This document shows, piece after piece, positions 57,812 through 64,000 of a DNA stretch of 64,000 bases. Every line of letters begins with the position of its first letter. Within the stretch, counting starts at the first letter, position 1. Position numbers and translations under genes: made by a program. The notes beneath the pieces are model-generated. The model was not told the origin of the DNA. It saw nothing but the letters and a program-made list of their open reading frames with translations, and did no database searches. The stretch comes from VRUE01 sp963717375 (GTDB taxonomy: Bacteria > Actinomycetota > Thermoleophilia > Solirubrobacterales > 70-9), in the NCBI GenBank assembly GCA_963717375.1, contig OY970329.1:620001-684000 (forward strand), read 5' to 3'.

Positions 57812-58870
57812 ATGTATGGGACGAGAGAAATCCGGCGCGTGAGCCCATTGAGGGTGGCGGTCATGGCGGTGACCGTTGCAGCGGTGACGCTGGCCAGCGG
57901 AGTCGAGAGCTCGTTCGCCGGCAGGGTCCTCCTGCCTCAGTTCGATGGGGAACAATCGGCCTGGTCGCCCGACAGCCACCTGATCGCGGTGCCCGAAACG
58001 AAGGCGATCGCGCTCTATGCCACCGATGGCAGCGTCAGGCGCAGATTCCGTGGCCCGGCCATCGACTATTTCGGTTTCCCGTGTGAAGAATGCCCGCTCG
58101 GATGGACCGCGGACGGCACCCGAATCCAGTTCCTCTCGCATGAAGAAGAGTTCGAATCCGATGATGCGATCGTGGGGAGCATCGCCGTCAAGGGCGAAGA
58201 AGAGCAGCAGCGATCGCTAGGCGTACCCGTCGGTGCGGCGGCTTGGGGTCCCACCGGGTGGCCTCTGATCTATATCCCCAACGCTCGGACCATCACCGGC
58301 ATGAAGGGCAAACGAGTCGGGCCGCGCGCTGACCTTTGGCGCCTCGACAGCCTCTACGCCGAGCCACACAAGATCCTCGAGAGCCGGCCCGAAGAGAACG
58401 ATCCGCGGTTCTCGCCCGACGGCACCGAGATCACCTTCATGCGCGAAGGTGAAAGGTCGAGCAGTCTTTGGATGGCGAACGTCGATGGCACCAACCCGCA
58501 TCGGCTGGTCGGCAATCTTCTCGGCCCATCGGCAGCCGCATGGTCGCCGGACGGCCGCCGCGTCGCTCTAACGACCTTTTCGCGCAAGAAGGGCGACCGC
58601 CGCTGTCACCTCTATGTACTGCCGGCAAATGGCGGCCGGCTGCACCAGATCGTCAGCGAAGAGATCCTCACGAACCGACCCGCCTGGACCCCCGATGGAC
58701 GCTGGATCGCCTTTTCGACCTATGCCGGGGCGATTCGGAAGATCCATCCCGATGGCAGCGGCCTGCAGACCATCGTCAGGAAACCCGGCAAAGAAGTACG
58801 TGGACTGAGTTGGTCCCCCAATGGAAGGACTCTCGGCTATACCGCGCGGATCTTTCCGAAGAGCGATTGA
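57812..58870 (+). CDS. exported TolB-like WD40/PD40 repeat protein
   Basis: 352 residues. A hydrophobic N-terminal segment (LRVAVMAVTVAAVTLASGVE) acts as a signal peptide. Beta-propeller repeats with the TolB/PD40 sequence D-P-x-F-S-P-D-G-x-x-I-x-F follow: NDPRFSPDGTEITFMREGER, SAAAWSPDGRRVALTTFSRK, NRPAWTPDGRWIAFSTYAGA and GLSWSPNGRTLGYTARI. Probable periplasmic or surface scaffold; function unknown. Follows the HAD gene closely. Confidence 0.82.
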   Translation: MYGTREIRRVSPLRVAVMAVTVAAVTLASGVESSFAGRVLLPQFDGEQSAWSPDSHLIAVPETKAIALYATDGSVRRRFRGPAIDYFGFPCEECPLGWTADGTRIQFLSHEEEFESDDAIVGSIAVKGEEEQQRSLGVPVGAAAWGPTGWPLIYIPNARTITGMKGKRVGPRADLWRLDSLYAEPHKILESRPEENDPRFSPDGTEITFMREGERSSSLWMANVDGTNPHRLVGNLLGPSAAAWSPDGRRVALTTFSRKKGDRRCHLYVLPANGGRLHQIVSEEILTNRPAWTPDGRWIAFSTYAGAIRKIHPDGSGLQTIVRKPGKEVRGLSWSPNGRTLGYTARIFPKSD

Positions 58871-58907
58871 GCGCACCCCTGACCGCAACCGGTGCCGATG
58901 CCGCTGG

Positions 58908-58932
58908 GGTTCGATCCCGGCCAAATGGGTAG
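58908..58932 (+). promoter_or_regulatory. sigma-B-like promoter for the membrane coiled-coil gene
   Basis: GGTT, 15 bases, GGGTAG, 43 bases before ATG 58976. Strong spacing and -10 match. Confidence 0.55.
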
Positions 58933-58975
58933 GAAAGTCAATCGGGTTGAGAGGTTGGCGAGAGGAGAGATTTAG

Positions 58976-59320
58976 ATGTCCGCCGTTCTAATAGTTGTCA
59001 TCGTGGTAGTCGCCTTGGCCTTGGCCGCTGCCGCGCTTGCGATCGCCCGTCGAGCAAAGGAGCGGCGTCGAATCGAAAGAGAGCGACTGGCCGAGCAGGC
59101 GGACTCCCACCGCGACGAGGCGCAGACCAGGGCCGCCAAGGCAACCAGCCTTGCCGAGGAGAAGCAGGCCAAGCAGGCCGCGGCCGCGGAGGAGGCCGAG
59201 GTGGCCGATCGCCACGCCCGCATCGCCGAGGAGCATCGCAACCGCGCCGACCAACTGGCGGATGAGTCAGAGGGAGCCGCCGCGCGCAGCGAGCGCGAGC
59301 GGGCCCGCCGCGTCGTCTAG
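58976..59320 (+). CDS. single-pass membrane coiled-coil protein
   Basis: 114 residues. One helix at residues 3-25 (AVLIVVIVVVALALAAAALA) and then a long charged coiled coil (IERERLAEQADSHRDEAQTR to the end). AGGAGAG precedes the ATG. Similar to the coiled-coil stress proteins at 5 kb in composition, but with a membrane anchor. It lies behind a sigma-B-like promoter, so a stress role in the envelope is possible. Its stop is directly adjacent to the convergent LuxR gene end. Confidence 0.72.
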   Translation: MSAVLIVVIVVVALALAAAALAIARRAKERRRIERERLAEQADSHRDEAQTRAAKATSLAEEKQAKQAAAAEEAEVADRHARIAEEHRNRADQLADESEGAAARSERERARRVV

Positions 59321-60256
59321 TTAGCCGAGCAGACCGGCCTCGCCGGCCTTGATGCTGGCCTCGACCCGGGAGCGGCAGTCGAGCTTGGCGAGGATGTTGC
59401 GGACGTGCATGTCGACCGTGCGCGGGCTAAGGAAGAGCTCGGCGGCGATCTCGCGGTTGGTGCGGCCGCCGGCGACCAGCCGCACGACCTCCTGCTCGCG
59501 CCGGGTGAGCGGGCTCTCGCCGTCGGCGGCAGCGCGACCGAGTCGCTGCTCGGCTGACTCGCCGAGCGCCTCAATCGCCGCCGCGGCCCGGCCGGCGAGC
59601 GGGCGAGCGGCCAGCTTGCGCGCCAAGCGGTAAGCCTCGGCCTGGCGCTCGACCGCCAGCTCGCGCTGCCCGGCAGCCGCCAGCGCCACTCCGGCCCGGT
59701 GCATGATCTGCATCCGCTCGGCTGGGATCCGCAGCTCGCGGTGCAGCTCGACGGCGCGGCCGAACTGCTCGGCGGCCAGCTCCGGCTCCCCCTCGGCGAG
59801 GGCGATCTCCCCCAGCCCGTGGGCGAGCGCCGCCAGCGCGTCGCCGTGCCCGGAGCTGGTCGCGATCCGAGTCAGACCGTCGACGCACGCGTGCGCCTCC
59901 GCGGTCCGGCCGGCCTGCGCGAACAGCGAGGCCGAGAGGCGCAGGCCCCAGACCGCGTAGTGGTGATCCTCGCTCCGCTTCCAGCGCGAGAGCACGAAGC
60001 CACAGTGCTCGAGCGCCTCCTCCGGACTGCTGTCGAAGTCCGCGACCAGGGCAAGCGAGGCGGCGCAGTCGACCTGCATCGAGAAGATGTCCAGCCGCCG
60101 CGCCGACTCCAGCCCGGCGCTGAGCAGCCGGCGGGCCGGACCGAGCTCGCCGCGCACGCCGCGGATGAAGCCGAACACGCCGTCGGCGATCGTGCGGATG
60201 CCGTCGCCCTCGTGGGCGGCGATCAGCTCGCGGCTGAGCTCGACGCCCGCGGCCAC
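59321..60256 (-). CDS. C-terminal part of a split LuxR-ATPase regulator (TPR region and LuxR HTH)
   Basis: 311 residues from a GTG at 60256. Helical repeats (GVELSRELIAAHEGDGIRTI and later AAEQFGRAVELHRELRIPAE) precede a LuxR helix-turn-helix at 240-305: PLTRREQEVVRLVAGGRTNR, EIAAELFLSPRTVDMHVRNI, LAKLDCRSRVEASIKAGE. The upstream frame (60223-62226) lies in the next frame and its last codons overlap this start by 34 bases. Together they rebuild one regulator of about 970 residues. The break is most likely a one-base change in a run of five G (60258-60262). It may be a sequencing error, a real lesion, or a coupled pair. Confidence 0.8.
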   Translation of the reverse strand: MAAGVELSRELIAAHEGDGIRTIADGVFGFIRGVRGELGPARRLLSAGLESARRLDIFSMQVDCAASLALVADFDSSPEEALEHCGFVLSRWKRSEDHHYAVWGLRLSASLFAQAGRTAEAHACVDGLTRIATSSGHGDALAALAHGLGEIALAEGEPELAAEQFGRAVELHRELRIPAERMQIMHRAGVALAAAGQRELAVERQAEAYRLARKLAARPLAGRAAAAIEALGESAEQRLGRAAADGESPLTRREQEVVRLVAGGRTNREIAAELFLSPRTVDMHVRNILAKLDCRSRVEASIKAGEAGLLG

Positions 60257-62226
60257 TCCCCCAGCTCGCGCAGCACGTAGGCCATGCAGGCAACGCAGCC
60301 CGCCTCGGGCCCTTGGTCGCCGGTCAGCTGGCAGAGGTCGAGGGCGCTGGTCAGCGCCTCGCGCGCGTTGGCGTAGTCGCCGGCGGTCTCGAAGACCGTG
60401 CCGAGGCGCTGGTAGGCATCGACGGCCTCGGCGGTGAAGTTGTTGTCGAGCGCGAGCGAGAGTGCCTCCTTGACCATCTCCATGCCGGTCTCAAAGTCGC
60501 CGCGCTTGGCCACCACCACCCCCTCGGCGGCCAGCGCCCGCGACTGCAGGTCGACGCGTTTGGCGGCGCGGGCGTCCTCGCCGGCCCGGCGGCTGAGCTC
60601 AAGCGAAGCGCCGTGGCGGCCGGCGAACTGGAGGAAGTCCGAGGCGGCGATCCGGTCGCCGGCCGCGGCGGCGGGGTCACCACTGGCGGCGAAGGCGTCG
60701 GCCGCCGCGGTAAGTGCCTCGATCGCGCCAGCCCGATCGCCCTGCATCGCGCAGATACGTCCGAGGCGCCGCTGCGCGGCCGCGAGCGCCGGCCCGTCCC
60801 CTTCACCACACAGCGAGGAGACCTCGCGCCAGCTGCGGGCCGCGTCGGCGAGCTCGCCGGCCAGCTCGGCCCAGGCCCCGTGGCGTTCGAGCGCGGCCAG
60901 CCGCTCCTCGACCTCCTCGCCCGCCGGCCACAGCTCGAGCGCGTGATGGGCCATGCCGGCCGCGTCGCGGTAGGCATGCGCCGCCTCGAACTCATCGGCG
61001 GCGCGCAGCAGCTGGCGCCGGGCGCGCTCCTCATCGTGGGCGCCGAGCCAGTGCGGAGCGACCTCGACCGCGGGCGCGCCGCGCGCCTCCAAGCGCTCGC
61101 CGACCTGGCGGTGCAGCTCGCGGCGGCGCAGCCAGGGAACGTCGCGGTGCAGCGCCTCGCGGACGAGGGCATGGCGGAACGTGGCCCGGCCGTCGCCCTC
61201 CTCGCGGATCAGGCCGATCTCCAGCAGCTCCGCCACCCCGTCCTCGTCGGCAAGCCCCGACACCACCTCGAGCTCGAAGCGCTCACCGGCAACCGCCGCC
61301 GCCTCGGCCGCGTCCCTGCCCGCGGCGCTGAGGTCGCCGTAGCGCAGCAGCACCGCATCGCGCACGGTCTCGGGGACCGCGACCTCGCCGCCCTCGGCCA
61401 GCGCGAGCCCGGCGGCCCCGGACTGGAGCCGGCCCTCGGCCGAGAGCGCGCCGGCCAGCTCCTCGACGAAGAACGGCAGCCCTTGGGCGCGGTCGTGGAC
61501 GGCGCGCACCAGCGGTCGCGAGGGCGCCTCGCCAAGCAGCTCGGCGAGCAGAGCCGCGGTCCCGGCTTCATCAAGTGACTCGAGCGCGATTTCGTCCAGA
61601 GCGCGGCGCCGGCGCAGGTCGCTGCGCAGGCGCCGCAGCGGGTGCTCGCGCGAGAGTTCATCGGAGCGGTAGGCGCCAACGAGCAGAATCGCAGTGTCGC
61701 CGAGCGTGGGGCCGATATCGGCGAGCAGCTCCAGGGTCGCCGCGTCGGACCACTGCAGGTCGTCGAGCACCAGCAGCGCGCCGCGCTCGTCCGCGACGGC
61801 GACGAGTGCGCAGCGGACAGCCTCGCGCAAGGTCCGCGCGTCCACCTCTTCGGGTGCGGGCCCAAGCTCCGGCAGCAGCAGGCCCAGGTGCGTCCCCAGC
61901 GGCCCGCAGTCCTCGAAGGCGTCCGGCTCGGCGCGCAGGTGCGAGCGCAGCGCGCCGACGACCGGGCCGTAGGCGGGCGTCGAGTCGTGGCTGGCGGCGC
62001 CGAGCAGCACCGGCGCCTTGGCGGAGAGCGCGAGCTCGTCCAGGAGCCGGGTCTTGCCGACGCCCGCCTCGCCGGCGAGAAGCACCAGCCCGCCTTCGCC
62101 AAGGACGGCGCGATCGAGCAGCTCACCGAGGCGAGCACGCTCCTGATTGCGGCCGATCAAGCCGCCGACGGCCATCGCCGCGAGTGTAGATGAGGACCGA
62201 TCGGATTCCACGCTCTCGATCTCCAC
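60223..62226 (-). CDS. N-terminal part of a split LuxR-ATPase regulator (AAA/STAND ATPase)
   Basis: 667 residues. VGGLIGRNQERARLGELLDR is the opening of the AAA-type/STAND module; LVLLAGEAGVGKTRLLDELA is Walker A, and GALLVLDDLQWSDAATLELL is Walker B. A TPR-like helical region follows to the end (AHAYRDAAGMAHHALELWPA and on). The LuxR HTH is missing in this frame; it is in the next one (see 59321-60256). Start either GTG 62226 or ATG 62175. Full-length relatives are large ATP-dependent LuxR-type activators (MalT-like, LAL). Confidence 0.85.
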   Translation of the reverse strand: MEIESVESDRSSSTLAAMAVGGLIGRNQERARLGELLDRAVLGEGGLVLLAGEAGVGKTRLLDELALSAKAPVLLGAASHDSTPAYGPVVGALRSHLRAEPDAFEDCGPLGTHLGLLLPELGPAPEEVDARTLREAVRCALVAVADERGALLVLDDLQWSDAATLELLADIGPTLGDTAILLVGAYRSDELSREHPLRRLRSDLRRRRALDEIALESLDEAGTAALLAELLGEAPSRPLVRAVHDRAQGLPFFVEELAGALSAEGRLQSGAAGLALAEGGEVAVPETVRDAVLLRYGDLSAAGRDAAEAAAVAGERFELEVVSGLADEDGVAELLEIGLIREEGDGRATFRHALVREALHRDVPWLRRRELHRQVGERLEARGAPAVEVAPHWLGAHDEERARRQLLRAADEFEAAHAYRDAAGMAHHALELWPAGEEVEERLAALERHGAWAELAGELADAARSWREVSSLCGEGDGPALAAAQRRLGRICAMQGDRAGAIEALTAAADAFAASGDPAAAAGDRIAASDFLQFAGRHGASLELSRRAGEDARAAKRVDLQSRALAAEGVVVAKRGDFETGMEMVKEALSLALDNNFTAEAVDAYQRLGTVFETAGDYANAREALTSALDLCQLTGDQGPEAGCVACMAYVLRELGEWPRASSSAAS

Positions 62227-62286
62227 GAGCGCGCCGAAGGCGCCACGCGGCCGCTGGGCCGGGCGGCGCCCGATCTGCGGCGGCGC

Positions 62287-62574
62287 TCAGGCAGTGACCG
62301 GGTCCTCGCGGACGATCACGGTGTCAGCGACCTTGAAGATCTCATCAGCCGACATGCCGGTGTTGCCGGCGTGACGCCGGATCGCCTCCGGGCTGACCGC
62401 CTCGTAGAGACAGACCGTCCCCAGCTTCCCATCCGGCTCCTCAACGACGTAGCTGCGGATCCAGCGCACCTCGTCGCTCATCTTCTCGCCCTCAGCCGAG
62501 GATTTCGCGGCCGTTGCCTCCAGCTCGGTCGCGTCGGCCCAGTTGCTGCGGCGGCGAATCGTAAACAGGTCCAT
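62287..62574 (-). CDS. DUF4242 family protein (nickel-binding SCO4226-like)
   Basis: 95 residues: MDLFTIRRRSNWADATELEA, DEVRWIRSYVVEEPDGKLGT, VCLYEAVSPEAIRRHAGNTG and MSADEIFKVADTVIVRED match DUF4242, small ferredoxin-like proteins some of which bind nickel. AAAGGAG lies eight bases before ATG 62574, which decides this start over upstream ATGs in the repeat. The leader contains a 24-base tandem repeat. Separated by 60 bases from the LuxR gene downstream. Confidence 0.85.
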   Translation of the reverse strand: MDLFTIRRRSNWADATELEATAAKSSAEGEKMSDEVRWIRSYVVEEPDGKLGTVCLYEAVSPEAIRRHAGNTGMSADEIFKVADTVIVREDPVTA

Positions 62575-62586
62575 TTGTCCAGCTCC

Positions 62587-62634
62587 TTTGATCTTGCCCA
62601 TCGGGCAGCGTTTGATCTTGCCCATCGGGCAGCG
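62587..62634. repeat. 24-base tandem direct repeat, two copies
   Basis: Two perfect copies of a 24-base unit (62587-62610 and 62611-62634), each starting TTTGATCT and containing the palindrome TGCCC-atc-GGGCA. It lies 13 bases upstream of the DUF4242 ATG in its leader. On the minus strand each unit also carries an in-frame ATG. Confidence 0.9.
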
Positions 62635-62679
62635 AGTTGCTTGTTGAAAGGAGCCTGAACGCCGCGCGGCAGGCGAACA

Positions 62680-62695
62680 ACGGCAGAACTGCCGT
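62680..62695. promoter_or_regulatory. 16-base palindrome, operator candidate
   Basis: ACGGCAG-aa-CTGCCGT, seven-base arms, about 106 bases upstream of the DUF4242 start. Spacing and symmetry suit a dimeric repressor; no factor identified. Confidence 0.4.
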
Positions 62696-62834
62696 ATTGC
62701 GACGGCGCTCTACTTCGGCCTCACGGTGACTTTGGCGCCCGACTGGCCGAAAATTGTGGATCTCCTCAAGTCCCCTACCTCCCTGTCCGATAGAGGGGTT
62801 AAGTTCGCTCTGGGTTTACGAAAGGGCAGTTCAG

Positions 62835-63047
62835 ATGCTCAACTCGACAATATTGATCTGCGGTCTGGTGCTTGCGGCCTGGCTCAGCCTCGCGCTCGTC
62901 ATTCTCGGCGCCTGTCGAATGGCCGCACGGGGCGATGCGGAACCGAGCGGAGCTACCTACAGGCCGCGGCGGCCGAGGACGTGGGGAACTGTGCGCAGCA
63001 AGATCTTCAGATCGCCCCAAAGCGACCAGTTGGCGACGTACAAGTAG
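62835..63047 (+). CDS. possible small membrane protein overlapping the sugar transferase gene
   Basis: 70 residues: MLNSTILICGLVLAAWLSLA then LVILGACRMAARGDAEPS, one membrane helix, followed by basic sequence (RRPRTWGTVRSKIF) that lies antisense to the end of the glycosylphosphotransferase gene. The helix part before 62957 is not explained by any other gene. Start ATG 62835 has AAAGGGC ahead. Weak candidate; the C-terminal half is probably coincidental. Confidence 0.3.
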   Translation: MLNSTILICGLVLAAWLSLALVILGACRMAARGDAEPSGATYRPRRPRTWGTVRSKIFRSPQSDQLATYK

Positions 63048-64000
63048 TCGATCGCAACCATCTCCTGCAGGGGCACCCGGGCAGGACCAAGTATTTGCCA
63101 GGGGCCAGTCATGCCCGGCATCAACTCCAGACGGCGTCGATACCAACCTTTGACGTGCTGGTCCTCGTCGATGACGAGCGGCCGTGGCCCGACCAGGCTC
63201 ATCTCACCTCGAGCGATGTTGAGCAGCTGCGGTAGCTCGTCCAGCGCACTCTTGCGAAGGAATTTTCCGACCCGGGTCACGCGGGGATCGTCGGCGATCT
63301 TGAAGAGGCCCTTGGCTTCATTGTGAGGACGGAGCGCGTCCTTCTGCGCGTCGGCGTCGGGGACCATCGTGCGGAACTTGAAGACGCCGAAGTGCTCCCC
63401 GTGCTTACCGACCCGGCGCTGTTTGAAGAAAACGGGACCCTTGCTGTCGAGCTTGATCGCGATCGCAATCGCGATCATCAGCGGCATCATCGCGAGCAGG
63501 CCAAGCAGCGCGGCGGTCAAATCGAAGGCGCGCTTGACCGCGGCCGAGGAGCGGCTGAGAGCGAAACGCCTGACCCCCATGACCGTGACGCCGTGCAGGT
63601 CGTCGAACTCGACCGAGGAGCCCACGACCTCGAGCAGGCGCGGCAACACGCTGACCTTTACGCCAACCGCCTCGAGGGTGCAGATCAGGTCCAGCATGCT
63701 CTCCGGTTGGAGGCTGTCGGGCGCGACGATCGCGCGCTGAACGTCGTGGGATCGGGCCAAGCTGCGGATCTCGGGCAACCGCGGCATCGAGAAGGCATCG
63801 GATGCCCATTCCGTGATGTCGGCCGGGTCGATCGACGCCACCAACTCGGCTTTAAGGCCATGCTGATCGGCGAGCTTGGATTTGATCGTCGCCGACGTGC
63901 CCTGGTCGCCAACGAACATGCAGCGCTCGGGAGAAGAGATGCGAAGGGTGATCGCCCGCACTGCGGTGCGGGCGAGAAGCAGGAAGATCCACAGGCTGAA
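62957..64000 (-). CDS. polyprenyl glycosylphosphotransferase (exopolysaccharide sugar transferase), partial at the right edge
   Basis: At least 347 residues; the frame remains open to the window edge, adding FSLWIFLLLARTA before the codon at 63961, so the N terminus and its membrane helices are outside. C-terminal bacterial sugar transferase domain: VKRAFDLTAALLGLLAMMPL (membrane helix), FKQRRVGKHGEHFGVFKFRT, SALDELPQLLNIARGEMSLV and GPRPLVIDEDQ. The central part (DVQRAIVAPDSLQPESMLDL) is the Rossmann-like CoA-binding region. Transfers a sugar phosphate to undecaprenyl phosphate as the first step of an exopolysaccharide. Confidence 0.92.
   Translation of the reverse strand, partial: FSLWIFLLLARTAVRAITLRISSPERCMFVGDQGTSATIKSKLADQHGLKAELVASIDPADITEWASDAFSMPRLPEIRSLARSHDVQRAIVAPDSLQPESMLDLICTLEAVGVKVSVLPRLLEVVGSSVEFDDLHGVTVMGVRRFALSRSSAAVKRAFDLTAALLGLLAMMPLMIAIAIAIKLDSKGPVFFKQRRVGKHGEHFGVFKFRTMVPDADAQKDALRPHNEAKGLFKIADDPRVTRVGKFLRKSALDELPQLLNIARGEMSLVGPRPLVIDEDQHVKGWYRRRLELMPGMTGPWQILGPARVPLQEMVAIDYLYVANWSLWGDLKILLRTVPHVLGRRGL

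Noticed and set aside
60313..61578. Long plus-strand open frame opposite the LuxR-ATPase gene
   Set aside because: High GC keeps this frame open; no motif, whereas the minus strand has Walker A and B.

Overview
The window is high-GC actinobacterial DNA. The gene set points to the class Thermoleophilia, order Solirubrobacterales. Signs of this are a secreted protein built of A-x-K-I-Q repeats, an RTX-type protein with a single signal peptide, a very large secreted RHS/NHL protein, tandem DUF892 ferritin-like proteins, an F420-type LLM oxidoreductase, and multi-domain LuxR and GlxA regulators. This assignment is inference from gene style; no rRNA or tRNA lies in the window.

Layout. 1-6200: a possible toxin-antitoxin tail, a VOC/DUF488 pair, an MFS transporter and small membrane or NTF2-like proteins, then a stress block (DUF892 protein with a histone-like tail; a CsbD-like, coiled-coil and ferritin-like operon). 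6200-10000: an acylphosphatase fused to a LigD phosphoesterase domain, then two secreted repeat proteins. 10000-15240: three DJ-1/PfpI proteins (two are GlxA-AraC regulators) around a secreted CarboxypepD-like protein and an HD/metallo-beta-lactamase pair. 15240-25870: a lower-GC accessory stretch with an ArsR-like regulator, a 2,502-residue RHS protein and its coupled downstream secreted protein. 25870-32740: mixed single genes (Ogt, methyltransferase, GST, HAD, class C serine hydrolase, acyl-CoA dehydrogenase). 32860-39905: a TetR-led catabolic operon (lactonase-like hydrolase, acyl-CoA ligase, APC permease, two enoyl-CoA hydratases, amidohydrolase). 39907-49470: MsrA, then stress operons (alcohol dehydrogenase, SDR, epimerase-DUF892-DUF892 fusion; ferritin-like protein, lipoprotein, Nramp-like transporter, PRC-barrel proteins) and a divergent USP-membrane protein. 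49468-55976: GCS2-type ligase, BrkB, phosphodiesterase, PE-ligase LigD, and a haem-oxygenase-like, glycosyltransferase and CDGSH group. 56075-64000: LLM oxidoreductase, HAD, TolB-like protein, a frameshifted LuxR-ATPase regulator, a DUF4242 protein with a tandem repeat in its leader, and the start of a polyprenyl glycosylphosphotransferase gene that runs off the right edge.

A common theme is stress physiology. Promoter-like pairs of the form GNNT-N15..17-GGGTAN, resembling the actinobacterial sigma-B/sigma-F consensus, lie just upstream of the DUF892 gene, the CsbD operon, the epimerase-DUF892 operon, both sides of the 48.4 kb divergent region, and several further genes. This suggests one general-stress regulon spread over the window, linking ferritin-like proteins, metal transport, methionine/aldehyde repair and DNA end repair. 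No CRISPR array, transposase or integrase was seen.
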